Below, one piece after another: positions 35,204-44,878 of a stretch of 45,670 bases of DNA. The notes beneath the pieces are model-generated. The model did no database searches and was not told the origin of the DNA. It saw only the letters and a program-made list of their open reading frames with translations. A program made the translations under genes and the position numbers. Source of the stretch: Chitinispirillaceae bacterium (GTDB lineage: Bacteria > Fibrobacterota > Chitinivibrionia > Chitinivibrionales > Chitinispirillaceae); NCBI GenBank assembly GCA_016929595.1, contig JAFGIN010000105.1, positions 1-45,670 of the forward strand, written 5' to 3'. The stretch's first letter is position 1. Each line of letters begins with the position of its first letter.

Positions 35204-38200
35204 AAGAATTATTAAAAAATTTGTTCTGCAAAATGGTATTCCGGAGTTAACTGAGGCGTATTGGTCGTATAGCGAAATGCCACTACTGACGAATGAAACA
35301 CAGGGCAGTGTTCTTCCTTTTTACGGGCCTGCAAACGAGAAAAATAAACGCGACCTTTACTGTCATTTCCGTGTAAAAGATCTTTTTTTTCTAAGTGCGA
35401 CATATGCCACAGGAATAGTTCCAAAAGTACACTTAAATGATGAAGGAGAACTACAGAGGTGGATTTATAAGGCTAAAAAAGACTCCACCACAGGTACAGC
35501 TTTACCAGCTACACAGTTTGTATTGGATCTTTTTACCTTCAAACCGGGCGACAAACAAAAAATGTTCACCAAAGATCTTGAAGAATCACAAAAAACCGTC
35601 GAATCCCGGGTTACAGATTTTGCAGATTTAACCATTGATATTGAACCACTGGGTAAAGTTGTCTTTGATGAAAATTACAACGGCCAATACCCCGAAGGAG
35701 AAGTCAATCCGGATAAGGTTGTGGATGGAAATCCGAAATTTGTACTTCAGTTTGCCGGTAAATCACTTACAAGATATATCCAGCTAAAAATAAAAAGAAT
35801 TATCAGTTCCTTTAATAAGCCACTCTGGGATATCTGTTTCAAACTTGAGCTAACCGATGAATTTGAGAATCTGTTCATTGAAAAAGGTGATGAACACGAA
35901 GCAATATTTGCATGGTCATGGGTAGTTAACTGGTCAACATGGAACCAGTATAAAAACATTTTCGGTATTGACATTACAAAAAAGGAAGACAGGCTTTCCC
36001 ATCTCAAAAAGCCTCATGAAAATGTTATTACAAAGAAAAAATATGCTCCAATAGTTAGAATCCCCGGTTTTGCAGCAAATGCGTTTCGCAATGTACGGAA
36101 AGTTGAAGAAATGGTGATCAACCTGTATAATGAATCACCATTTGTTAAAGAAGGTAAAGCTTTTGAAGGTACATTACTTGGAGATGTTGCTGCCAGCCGT
36201 GAAGAATATGAAAAAGCTTACGGCAGCAATGATATTACACTCCCGGACCCGTTCCCCTTTGATGAACCGTTCCAGAATTTTATTGTTTTTCGCCGGGAAC
36301 TACCGATCTCCAACATATATCTTGGAGTAGATATCGCTTATCCTATTGGTATTTGTGAACCTGTAGGGAAAGATTTACAGTGGTTTAATTCCTTCTCATT
36401 TTTAAATAAGGAAAATTACGGTGAACATTTTGCATGGCTGGATAAATTTCTTCTGCAGGGAGGAACTGCGGATTGCTGGTTAAAATCTATCGAGCAGAAT
36501 AATGTCCAGAATGCAAATTTCAGTGAATATTGTAATAAACCGATTGTACGCAAAGATTTTCCTTTTGATCCAATAGTTCAGGTTCCCTTCCGCTGCATAG
36601 ATCTTATGATTGCCGGTATTAAAGGTGAATACAAGGATATCATAAAAACCGGGTTGTTTTGCCCTGTCCCTGTTGAAAAAATAAGCTATCTCTGGATACT
36701 CGAAGACGAAGCACTCGAATGTTTTCAACTTAAAGATGATGGTGCAGAAGAAAAAACAGATTCTGTAAAAGGGATGCTTTATAAGGGTTTTCATGTTGAT
36801 GACAAAAAATACCGTTTTACCGGTGTGTGCCATAATAAGGTGCAGGTTCGTGGACGCAAAGGGTACTGGCAGGCACACTCTGTGTGTCAGCGACCGCTGT
36901 ATCTTATGGTAAATGTAGTACGGGATCTGTCTGAGGATGAAATGAAACGATACAATGCAAATCCAATGGTGCTGCATTTTCAGGCAAGGGATACAGAAAT
37001 TGGAAAGACCTTTCTGTTCAATAAACCACTTAAACTTGAACACACACTTAAAACGGGTGTGCATCTTTTTGTATTGTATCCACAATTTGCAGGTGATTTA
37101 TCAGATGAAACGGTGTATTCGTGTACAATAAGTGCTCCGGCCACACTGATACCCATTCACAATAATTTTACCGATAATCCCGACTGCAGAACAATCAGTA
37201 AAGGAATGCCAACAATATACCGTGCAAGGAACTGGGATCGATTTCTGGCCTTTAAAATGGCACAGATTAAGGAACACTCAAGTTTTACCCCTGTTGAGCA
37301 TGGTTTGTTTAAAGATAATCCTTTACTGCTTGTTGATGATGTCCGCCCTGCTGAAGCAATCGCAGACGCACGAAAGAAAGCTGTACAGGAATTCTATAAG
37401 GATATTGAACTGGGAATGGGAAGTTTTGTAGCTTCATATGCTTTTGCGGACAGTGATGTTGGTGATCTTTATGATCTTTTCAGGAAAGGTGAAGCAGGAG
37501 AAAAACAGGCAACAGCACTTAAAGCAATCAAAGCATTGCTGACATCAAGTAAAATGATCGGGTCAGAAATAATAGAAAAATGGATAGTCCGCATTGGTAT
37601 TAAGGAAACCGTAATCAACCGTGTCCTTGTTGTAGGTGTTTTTTTAGAAAAGATTCGTGAAGCAGCAAAAACTTTTGACGCAAAAATTAAAAATATCGAG
37701 CATCCATTTATGGATACCGTTGATTTCGGATTATCCCCTGATCATTTTGACAGTATGTATATGCTCGCAGCAACAGAAATAAAACGAATTCTGGACACAA
37801 AAACAGGGAAATATGCGGTTTCCCACGATAAGAGTAAACATCTTGGTGTTACCCTTCTCAACAGGTTTATCGATATTGGGCAAGGTGCACCCTTTAACTT
37901 TCAAATGGATAAGAATAGCGGGTTTGTGGAACGACCAGTAAATCTTGCGAATGAACCGGACAGTGTTTCAATTTATCGTATCGGTTTTCAGAAAAATATT
38001 GTGAAAATGGTGCAGGCAATTCGAAACGTTCAGTCTGCTGCAGGTAATAAAATGGGCAACTATTATGATGCTCTCATGAATGGGAATGCCTTTGATCAGA
38101 TATTTTCGAAAACAGGAAACAATCTCAATCCACAATTCCAGTTTTCTGCAGATAAAGAAAAAGCACTGCTCAAAAAAGCATTTTCAAGTCCGCAATCGCT

Positions 38201-38471
38201 CTCTGTTGATGAGATTGCCGGAGCAATTAGTATTTTAAAGTTTTTGAATTATGTTGATGCATCATTTGCGACTTGTCCGAAATGCGGGGCGATTATGAAA
38301 CCGTCTTGGGGGTGGTGTCCGTATCATGGGACGAGAGAGAAGATAGACCTGGAGGATACAAATTTTGATAGTAATTTTGCAAAAGAGTTTTTTGATAAAT
38401 ATGGTGACTACACTTTAAAAATGCTGCGGACAGAAAATTTAGCTGTACATTGGACTGAATTCATAATTTAG
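35196..38471 (+). CDS. Unknown 1091-residue protein with C-terminal zinc ribbon, candidate effector
   Basis: The ATG (35196) overlaps the Hcp-like gene's stop. There is no signal peptide or membrane helix. Most of the protein matches no family I know. The first about 750 residues are beta-rich and end near SKGMPTIYRARNWDRFLAFKM; a helical region (about 760-860) follows. Near the end (about 1027-1044) lies CPKCGAIMKPSWGWCPYHG, a Cx2C-x10-Cx2H zinc-ribbon-like set. Size, lack of export signal and tight coupling to an Hcp-like carrier gene suggest cargo of a contractile system. The exported protein gene 14 bases downstream would then be its immunity gene. Both roles are inference. Confidence 0.65.
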   Translation: MAERIIKKFVLQNGIPELTEAYWSYSEMPLLTNETQGSVLPFYGPANEKNKRDLYCHFRVKDLFFLSATYATGIVPKVHLNDEGELQRWIYKAKKDSTTGTALPATQFVLDLFTFKPGDKQKMFTKDLEESQKTVESRVTDFADLTIDIEPLGKVVFDENYNGQYPEGEVNPDKVVDGNPKFVLQFAGKSLTRYIQLKIKRIISSFNKPLWDICFKLELTDEFENLFIEKGDEHEAIFAWSWVVNWSTWNQYKNIFGIDITKKEDRLSHLKKPHENVITKKKYAPIVRIPGFAANAFRNVRKVEEMVINLYNESPFVKEGKAFEGTLLGDVAASREEYEKAYGSNDITLPDPFPFDEPFQNFIVFRRELPISNIYLGVDIAYPIGICEPVGKDLQWFNSFSFLNKENYGEHFAWLDKFLLQGGTADCWLKSIEQNNVQNANFSEYCNKPIVRKDFPFDPIVQVPFRCIDLMIAGIKGEYKDIIKTGLFCPVPVEKISYLWILEDEALECFQLKDDGAEEKTDSVKGMLYKGFHVDDKKYRFTGVCHNKVQVRGRKGYWQAHSVCQRPLYLMVNVVRDLSEDEMKRYNANPMVLHFQARDTEIGKTFLFNKPLKLEHTLKTGVHLFVLYPQFAGDLSDETVYSCTISAPATLIPIHNNFTDNPDCRTISKGMPTIYRARNWDRFLAFKMAQIKEHSSFTPVEHGLFKDNPLLLVDDVRPAEAIADARKKAVQEFYKDIELGMGSFVASYAFADSDVGDLYDLFRKGEAGEKQATALKAIKALLTSSKMIGSEIIEKWIVRIGIKETVINRVLVVGVFLEKIREAAKTFDAKIKNIEHPFMDTVDFGLSPDHFDSMYMLAATEIKRILDTKTGKYAVSHDKSKHLGVTLLNRFIDIGQGAPFNFQMDKNSGFVERPVNLANEPDSVSIYRIGFQKNIVKMVQAIRNVQSAAGNKMGNYYDALMNGNAFDQIFSKTGNNLNPQFQFSADKEKALLKKAFSSPQSLSVDEIAGAISILKFLNYVDASFATCPKCGAIMKPSWGWCPYHGTREKIDLEDTNFDSNFAKEFFDKYGDYTLKMLRTENLAVHWTEFII

Positions 38472-38484
38472 GTTGGGATATAGT

Positions 38485-39327
38485 ATGTTCAAAAATGTGC
38501 TAACAATCATATTACTTGCAAACTGCTTTGTCCATTGCAGTTCCTGCCCAAACAATGCATTGTTAGATAGCCTTTTTTCTGATAGGTTTGCTGAAAAATT
38601 TCGAGAGGATGAAGTTATATCAATTTTGACAACATTAACAGAGAAGGGCTGTAAAAAAAATGATTCAGCGATAGCAGAATTTGTTATAAACAATTCATTA
38701 TATGGTCATTGGGGGATGCGGGTATTATCAAAGCATCATTCTACTTTTCTGCTCAAGTTGTTAAAAAAACACTCAAATGAACTTAAAAAACTACAATGGT
38801 CTTACTTCGCTAGTAGTCTTTCTGCTAGTCCTTGTTGGAACGATACTGAAATTGACAGTATTGTTGAAAAACAAGTGTATCAAAATCCAGACGTTGTTAC
38901 GCGGGATATGCTTTTACAATATCTATCCAAGTGCGCAAATATTACGATTTGTATAAATTTAGCCAAGATGTTTAGTATTGAACCTGAAAACATAGTTCGC
39001 AAACGTCATCTGATCCTTTACTGTAGATTCAATACTCCAGTTTTGAATAAAATCATTGTCAATGAGCTTAAAGCTAATCCATACAATTTCGAAAAGGTAT
39101 TAAGAATGGGGTTCAAAACCTACAACCGCTACGATTTCCTTCCTGAACTTTATGATATTAAAAACCGTTTTAAAAACGAAACAAGCCCTTTACGTAAATC
39201 AGAAGTAGAGGAAATATTAACAACTCTTGGAGATGTTATTCCGTATCTGGAAAAAAAGAAGTATGAAAAGGCGACAATCGGTTTGCCACTGGATTGGGGA
39301 ACAACTAATTCATTAGGAAAAGAATAG
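38485..39327 (+). CDS. Exported helical-repeat protein, candidate immunity protein
   Basis: The protein has 280 residues from the ATG at 38485 (a TTG at 38473 is possible). The N-terminus MFKNVLTIILLANCFVHCSSC is a signal peptide or lipoprotein signal. The mature chain is almost all helical, with repeated short hydrophobic helices (HEAT-like look): HSTFLLKLLKKHSNEL, RDMLLQYLSKCANITICINL, FEKVLRMGFKTYN. It would face the periplasm. It directly follows the 1091-residue gene, as immunity genes follow effectors. No family was recognised. Confidence 0.6.
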   Translation: MFKNVLTIILLANCFVHCSSCPNNALLDSLFSDRFAEKFREDEVISILTTLTEKGCKKNDSAIAEFVINNSLYGHWGMRVLSKHHSTFLLKLLKKHSNELKKLQWSYFASSLSASPCWNDTEIDSIVEKQVYQNPDVVTRDMLLQYLSKCANITICINLAKMFSIEPENIVRKRHLILYCRFNTPVLNKIIVNELKANPYNFEKVLRMGFKTYNRYDFLPELYDIKNRFKNETSPLRKSEVEEILTTLGDVIPYLEKKKYEKATIGLPLDWGTTNSLGKE

Positions 39328-39411
39328 CATATGTACGCTCAGTATATTTCTATATGAAGGAATATAAAGCAATTATTTATAATAACCATGCATTACAATA
39401 GATCATATTTT

Positions 39412-40281
39412 ATGAAAAAAAGCATATTTATACTGTTTTTGAACTTCTACACTTTAACCGCACAAACTCCTTTATCCGGTGCCGTAGAAAATTTAAAGCT
39501 CACCGTCGATAAAAGCCCATATATTATAGAAGATAATCTTACAATCAAAGAAACTGGCCAACTTACTATCGAGAAGGGTTGTGTTTTGCTTTTTAAACCT
39601 TTCACCGGGATTATTGTTGAGGGGAGTTTTGTTGCAGAGGGAACAATAGAAAAACCTGTAATTTTTACAACAATTAATGATAATAAGTTCAACAAAGAAT
39701 CTGGAGTTCTTCCTAACCCCTTTGATTGGAACGGTATCCTTATCACTGCAAAAGCTAAAAATGTGCGCTTGAGTAATTTTATCCTCGCCTATTCAGTATA
39801 TGGCATACGTTCAATGAAAGTTGAATTAGCAATCAAGAATGGGTCATTCAAGAATAATGGCCAATTCCACATGACAGTAGATGAGAAAATTCAGCCGATT
39901 TCAGACAGTATTCCTTTTTCATACGGTGTGCGTGATAAGGCACGTGATAGAGAAAATCAGAGTCGGCAGAAAAATAAGTTATCACGTGCACTCGCTATTT
40001 CCGGCGGAAGCTGTTTAAGCGGTGCAATTGCATCAACAGTTGTTTTGGTGTATTCACGCAATAAATATTCAAATACAACAGGGCAGGAAAACTTTGTTAA
40101 ATTTGAAAAAATCGGTACAACATCTTTAATCTGCATGGTTGTAACAGGTACTGCCGCTGCCATTCTTATTCCATCTGCGGTTATTACTTATAAGAAAGCT
40201 AATAGTAAAGAACAACAGAGTATACATTTTTTCCCATATTATAATGAAGGGCCAGGAATTCTTGCACAACTGCTTTTTTAG
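39412..40281 (+). CDS. Exported protein with beta-helix-like domain and two C-terminal membrane segments
   Basis: The protein has 289 residues from the ATG at 39412, where MKKSIFILFLNFYTLTAQ is a good signal peptide; an ATG eight codons earlier is also possible. Residues about 30-150 have NLTIKETGQLTIEKGCVLLF, IIVEGSFVAEGTIEKPVIFT and WNGILITAKAKNVRLSNF, a pattern of right-handed beta-helix coils. Hydrophobic segments near 185-210 and 235-260 are probable membrane spans. Function unknown. It ends 13 bases before the Ig/FISUMP gene. Confidence 0.65.
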   Translation: MKKSIFILFLNFYTLTAQTPLSGAVENLKLTVDKSPYIIEDNLTIKETGQLTIEKGCVLLFKPFTGIIVEGSFVAEGTIEKPVIFTTINDNKFNKESGVLPNPFDWNGILITAKAKNVRLSNFILAYSVYGIRSMKVELAIKNGSFKNNGQFHMTVDEKIQPISDSIPFSYGVRDKARDRENQSRQKNKLSRALAISGGSCLSGAIASTVVLVYSRNKYSNTTGQENFVKFEKIGTTSLICMVVTGTAAAILIPSAVITYKKANSKEQQSIHFFPYYNEGPGILAQLLF

Positions 40282-40294
40282 AGGAACATTTATC

Positions 40295-41041
40295 ATGAAA
40301 AATTTTATCTACATCACACTCATCGCTTTTGTAACGACTTGCCGTATTATGCCCAATAATCCTGCAGATCAGAATAGTAAAGATTATAGATTACCTTTCC
40401 TGGTTTTTAATGAAAATAGTCTGGAAGATGGGGATACCATAGCGACAGAGGATGCTGTCTGGTATTTTTCAGGTAATCTTGGTGATAAGAATTTTTACCG
40501 GTACAAACTCGATTCCAAAAACTGGGTTGAATGGCAAAAAGTAAAATCCAACGGAACTGAAGTTCGGCTGACATTAACAAGAGCAGACACTGGTGCTCAT
40601 GTGGTGATATTTGAGACCTGCTATCACCCTGATGATGACATCACCGATACCTCTTTTACTTTTGTAAAAATTAATGCGCCATTCATTATTTTCCAGCCCG
40701 AAAATAAAACAGAGACTGAAGGTAATCCAGCTTCTTTTTCTGTTGTAGCAAATGGCACCAATCTTTTTTACCAGTGGCAGAAAGATACAGTAAATATTGA
40801 GGGCGCAACTTCTTCCATGCTTTCTATACCTGCTGTTGCAGTGGGTGATAATAATACAAGATACCGTTGTATTGTTTATAATATTGTGGGACTCACTGTA
40901 ACCAATTTTGCAAAACTTACGGTAAACAAGAAAATTATACCCCCACTTATAGCGATTCAGCCTGAAAGTCAACATGTTACAGAAGGGCAAGTTGTTACAT
41001 TCAAAGTTTCAGCAACAGGAACGGATATTACTTACCAATAG
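40295..41041 (+). CDS. N-terminal part of an Ig/InlB/FISUMP surface protein, cut by an in-frame TAG
   Basis: The frame has 248 codons from the ATG at 40295 (GAGGAA upstream). The N-terminus (YITLIAFVTTCRIMPNN) is a lipoprotein-like signal. One complete Ig-like domain (FQPENKTETEGNPASFSV, YQWQKDTVNIEGATSS) and the start of a second end at GTDITYQ, then TAG. In every other repeat this position is YQW, so TGG has become TAG. The same frame (both pieces start in phase 2) continues with KKGSANINGA without any other lesion to 43531. The two pieces were or are one about 1078-residue protein. Confidence 0.75.
   Translation: MKNFIYITLIAFVTTCRIMPNNPADQNSKDYRLPFLVFNENSLEDGDTIATEDAVWYFSGNLGDKNFYRYKLDSKNWVEWQKVKSNGTEVRLTLTRADTGAHVVIFETCYHPDDDITDTSFTFVKINAPFIIFQPENKTETEGNPASFSVVANGTNLFYQWQKDTVNIEGATSSMLSIPAVAVGDNNTRYRCIVYNIVGLTVTNFAKLTVNKKIIPPLIAIQPESQHVTEGQVVTFKVSATGTDITYQ
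41039..41041 (+). other. In-frame TAG replacing a conserved Trp codon
   Basis: The codon between CAA (Gln) and AAA (Lys) is TAG at residue 249, where sister repeats have Trp. One G-to-A change restores the frame. The gene on both sides shows no other decay. Confidence 0.85.
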
Positions 41042-41134
41042 AAAAAGGGCAGTGCAAATATAAATGGCGCAATTGCACCATCGTACATTATCCCTTCAGT
41101 AGCACTTGCCGATAGCGGAGCAACATTCCATTGT

Positions 41135-43531
41135 GTGATTAGTAATATCTCTGGTACAATAAATAGTGATACAGTAATTTTAAGTGTTCAGAAAAACATC
41201 TACCCGCCTGTAATTACTTTGCAGCCGGTAAGCCAGACGATAGTAGAAGGGAAACCGGTAACATTTACTATTGATGCGATCGGTACAAATCTTCATTACC
41301 AATGGCGCAATGGTAATGAGCCAATTCCCAATGCAACAAGCGCTACATTCACAATCGCTGTAGCGTTGGTTACTGATAGCAATGCTGTTTTTAGTTGTAT
41401 TGTAAGCAATTCTGTTGATACTGTAATTAGTAATGGTGCTGTTCTTACTGTAGTGCAAAGTTTTGTTGCACCTGAAATTAGAGTACAACCAACAAGTAAA
41501 ACCGTTACAGCTGGTAAAAGTGCTCTATTTTCAGTAATAGCATCTGGAACCGCCCTCCATTACCAATGGTATAAGGATACTGCATTTATTCAAAATGCTC
41601 TTTCCTCAGAGTATACGATCCCGGTAACAACACTTGCTGACAGTGGCAAATCATTTAAATGTATGGTATACAATTCTGTTGATACGGTAATGAGCAGTGA
41701 TGCGAAGTTAACCATTACAAAAAATGTTATTGTACCAACAATTACCGTTCAGCCGCAGAATGAAACAGTTGCAGAAGGTCAATCTGTAACATTTATAGTT
41801 AATGCTACTGGTTCAGATCTTAATTACCAGTGGCAGAAAGGAAATGTCGATATCACAGGTGCGAACGGTTCGACTTATTCTGTACTACCAGTTGCATCTG
41901 CTGATAACACAGCAAGCTATCGGTGTGTTGTAAGCAATACAACTGGTACGGTAATAAGCAACGCAGCAACATTGACGGTTGTATACGCCGTAACATATTT
42001 AGGGAATGGCAATTCAACAGGTTCAGTGCCGGTAGATACCGGTATTTATCTGCAAAACGGCATCATAATAGTTAAAGATAACACAGGTTCACTTACCAGA
42101 ACAGGCCACACATTCGGAGGATGGAATCGCACGCAGAATGGAACAGGTAAAGTGTACCAGCATAACGATACATTGCTTGCAGGTACTGAACATCTACAAC
42201 TTTATGTAAAATGGAGTATTGATAGTTTTACGGTAAGCTTTAATAGTAACGAAGGTAGTTCGGTTACAGCACAAATGATTGCTTATGGAGGGTATGCAAC
42301 AGAGCCTGCAGTACCAACTAAAACTGGCTTTGCATTTGAGGGCTGGTACTCAAATCAGGCACTAACAGCACTGTTTGATTTTACAACACCGATTACAGCA
42401 ACAAGAACATTGTTTGCAAAATGGAACCCAGTCTATAGAGTAATCTACAACGTAAATGGTGGAAGTGGTTCTGCTCCAGTCGATAATAATTTATACCAGA
42501 GTGGGCAGCTTGTTTCTGTTCTTGATAAACCAACAGTGCTGACACGGCAATATTATGATTTTGCAGGTTGGAATACAGCAAGTAATGGCACTGGTGCCAC
42601 TCGTTTAGTTGGTACCTCATTTCAAATAGGTACAAAAAATGATACACTTTATGCAAATTGGCAGATTGCAAAGCCAGCAATTACTTTGCAACCTTTAGCT
42701 GTTTCTGTATTTCCCCTGGATAACATTTCAATGTCTGCTACTGCAGAAGGCATTGGGTTAACATACCAGTGGCAAAAGGATGGTGTAAACCTTACGGGGG
42801 CAACAAATTCTGTTTATGCAAAACAAAAGGTTAATTTTTCAGACAGTGGTTATTACTGTTGTGTAGTGGGTAATGTAAGTGGCAATACACCAAGTTCTAC
42901 TGTAAAACTTACGTTAAGAACAACCGTTAAAGATGCTGATAGTAATGTGTATTCAATTGTTGCAATTGGCGACCAAGTGTGGATGGCTGAAAATTTAAAG
43001 ACAACAAGATACAGAGATGGTTCCCCAATACTTGAAATTAAAGGTGGGCAGGAATGGGCCGACCTTACAACACCTGCCTATTGTTGGTATACTAATGATA
43101 GCTCTCTATTTAAGAAAGATTATGGGGCTTTATACAATTGGCATGTTATAGATCCCGTGAACACCAAACAAATCGCTCCGGAAGGTTGGCATGTGCCGTC
43201 CGATTCCGAATGGGTATTGCTGGCGAGTTATCTCGGTGGGTCGAATGTTGCCGGTGGAAGTCTTAAAGAAGAAGGATTTTTACATTGGACATATCCTAAT
43301 GAAGGGGCAACGAATTCAAGTGGTTTTAAAGCACTGCCAGGAGGCTATTGCAGTTATAATGGAACATTTGGAAAATATGGTGCATATGGTGTATGGTGGA
43401 CTACAACTGAAAATGATCAAAGTACTGCAATTTACCACAACTTGTACTCCGATCGTGTGGATATGTACAGAAAATACAATTATTATAATAAGAATTACGG
43501 TTTCAGTATTCGTTGCATCCGTGATAAGTGA
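41135..43531 (+). CDS. C-terminal part: Ig-like repeats, InlB-type repeats and FISUMP domain
   Basis: The reading frame continues from the TAG at 41039 with 798 codons from the first ATG (41135); no good ribosome site lies there, so this piece may not be translated alone. Modules: the end of the second Ig-like domain, three further Ig-like domains (VEGKPVTFTIDAIGTNLHYQW and similar), three InlB/Listeria-Bacteroides repeats (TFGGWNRTQNGTG, FAFEGWYSNQAL, DFAGWNTASNGTG), another Ig-like domain, then a C-terminal FISUMP domain: VWMAENLKTTRYRDG, GALYNWHVID, EGWHVPSDSEW, GFKALPGGYC, GVWWTTTEND, GFSIRCIRD. FISUMP was named from Fibrobacter and occurs widely. It is probably a surface adhesin-like protein. 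Confidence 0.85.
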   Translation: MISNISGTINSDTVILSVQKNIYPPVITLQPVSQTIVEGKPVTFTIDAIGTNLHYQWRNGNEPIPNATSATFTIAVALVTDSNAVFSCIVSNSVDTVISNGAVLTVVQSFVAPEIRVQPTSKTVTAGKSALFSVIASGTALHYQWYKDTAFIQNALSSEYTIPVTTLADSGKSFKCMVYNSVDTVMSSDAKLTITKNVIVPTITVQPQNETVAEGQSVTFIVNATGSDLNYQWQKGNVDITGANGSTYSVLPVASADNTASYRCVVSNTTGTVISNAATLTVVYAVTYLGNGNSTGSVPVDTGIYLQNGIIIVKDNTGSLTRTGHTFGGWNRTQNGTGKVYQHNDTLLAGTEHLQLYVKWSIDSFTVSFNSNEGSSVTAQMIAYGGYATEPAVPTKTGFAFEGWYSNQALTALFDFTTPITATRTLFAKWNPVYRVIYNVNGGSGSAPVDNNLYQSGQLVSVLDKPTVLTRQYYDFAGWNTASNGTGATRLVGTSFQIGTKNDTLYANWQIAKPAITLQPLAVSVFPLDNISMSATAEGIGLTYQWQKDGVNLTGATNSVYAKQKVNFSDSGYYCCVVGNVSGNTPSSTVKLTLRTTVKDADSNVYSIVAIGDQVWMAENLKTTRYRDGSPILEIKGGQEWADLTTPAYCWYTNDSSLFKKDYGALYNWHVIDPVNTKQIAPEGWHVPSDSEWVLLASYLGGSNVAGGSLKEEGFLHWTYPNEGATNSSGFKALPGGYCSYNGTFGKYGAYGVWWTTTENDQSTAIYHNLYSDRVDMYRKYNYYNKNYGFSIRCIRDK

Positions 43532-43570
43532 ATTATTTAATTCTTGTTATTGTCTAATAGGAGAATTGCC

Positions 43571-44815
43571 ATGCATTATTTAACATTATTAATATTTGTT
43601 CTATTTCCTTTTAGCCTATTTGCAATAGATTTCATTAAAGGTGCCGATATCAGTTGGGTTACAGGGCAAGAGAAGAATGGAATTGTCTTCAAAGATACGT
43701 TGGGAAGATCAAGAGATATTCTTGATATACTAAAGAATGATTACCAGATGAATACTATCAGGCTACGTGTTTTTGTAAATCCAACGAATGATTGGGGCAA
43801 CGGTCTGTGCGACATAAACGCTACCGTAAAGATGGCCAAACGTGTACAACAGGCCAACATGATGTTGATGCTGACGCTTCACTACTCCGATTCTTGGGCG
43901 GATCCCAGTAAACAAACTCCTCCGGCGGCATGGAAAAATTTTAACGTAACCCAGCTTGAGGAAGCAGTGTATAACCACACAAAAGAGGTCATGAGCGCAC
44001 TTGCAGCGGTGGATGTTTATCCTGTGCAGGTGCAAATTGGCAACGAGACAAATGACGGGATGCTTTGGGAAAACGGCAAGGCATCAAAGAAACATATGGT
44101 TAACTATGCCCGCTTTGTCAGTTCCGGTAATAAAGCCGTGAAAGAGATATCGCCTGCGACACAAACAGTTGTTCACCTCTCAAACGGGTTTGACGAAGCG
44201 CTTTATAGATGGAATATTGACAGCTTAATTATTTATAATGCTCAATTTGATATTGTTGGCATGTCGGCATATCCTGAATACCGTAATAATACAACCGTTA
44301 ATGACTGGGAGGATTTTAATAACGATGTTTTTGCTAACATAACCTCTGTAATAACACGGTCTAAAAAACCGGTCATAATTGCAGAAACTGGGATGCACTA
44401 CACTGCAGAAGAACAATGCCGAAAAATGATTGCTGATATGCTTAAAAAAATGCGAGCGATTAAAAATAATATGGGATTAGGAATACTGTATTGGGAGCCA
44501 CAAGCTGGTCCGGGTTATAACCGGGGATATAATCTTGGTGCATGGGGTGCAGATGGTCGACCAACACAAGCACTTAAAGGGTTCATTGATAGTAGCAAGA
44601 CTTCAACAGTAATAGCTGTTAAAAAACAGGAATTTATTTCGAGCGATGCTATATATTCTTTTGCGCATTACAACAGTGCTAATTCCCTCAAAAAATATTT
44701 ACATACTCCTGTTCAACTGTATCAAGCAAACGGGAGAGCCATATATCTAGGTGCAAATTCAAAACTGTTAAGTACTAAAATTTCTAAAGGAACCTACCTA
44801 CTAAGAAAAAAGTAA
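43571..44815 (+). CDS. GH53 endo-beta-1,4-galactanase, secreted
   Basis: The protein has 414 residues from the ATG at 43571, AGGAGA 7 bases upstream. A signal peptide (YLTLLIFVLFPFSLFA) precedes FIKGADISWVTGQEKNG, the GH53 start. TIRLRVFVNP, LTLHYSDSWADPSKQTPPAAW, acid/base Glu159 in QIGNETNDGMLW and nucleophile Glu272 in IIAETGMHY follow. ILYWEPQ and NLGAWG complete the barrel. The C-terminus (QLYQANGRAIYLGANS ... KGTYLLRKK) is a sorting-like tail. It cleaves beta-1,4-galactan side chains of pectin and would complement the PL9 and GH2 enzymes, though it is not in their operon. It lies 40 bases after the FISUMP gene. Confidence 0.94.
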   Translation: MHYLTLLIFVLFPFSLFAIDFIKGADISWVTGQEKNGIVFKDTLGRSRDILDILKNDYQMNTIRLRVFVNPTNDWGNGLCDINATVKMAKRVQQANMMLMLTLHYSDSWADPSKQTPPAAWKNFNVTQLEEAVYNHTKEVMSALAAVDVYPVQVQIGNETNDGMLWENGKASKKHMVNYARFVSSGNKAVKEISPATQTVVHLSNGFDEALYRWNIDSLIIYNAQFDIVGMSAYPEYRNNTTVNDWEDFNNDVFANITSVITRSKKPVIIAETGMHYTAEEQCRKMIADMLKKMRAIKNNMGLGILYWEPQAGPGYNRGYNLGAWGADGRPTQALKGFIDSSKTSTVIAVKKQEFISSDAIYSFAHYNSANSLKKYLHTPVQLYQANGRAIYLGANSKLLSTKISKGTYLLRKK

Positions 44816-44878
44816 ATATATTGCAGATAATAAAATTGACTTGAAAACGGGATGTACGGAAGAAATAATTTTAATTAA

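Noticed and set aside
41039-41041. Recoded TAG (amber as an amino acid)
   Set aside because: TAG ends other intact genes here, for example at 11002-11004 and in the LamG gene, so general recoding is unlikely.
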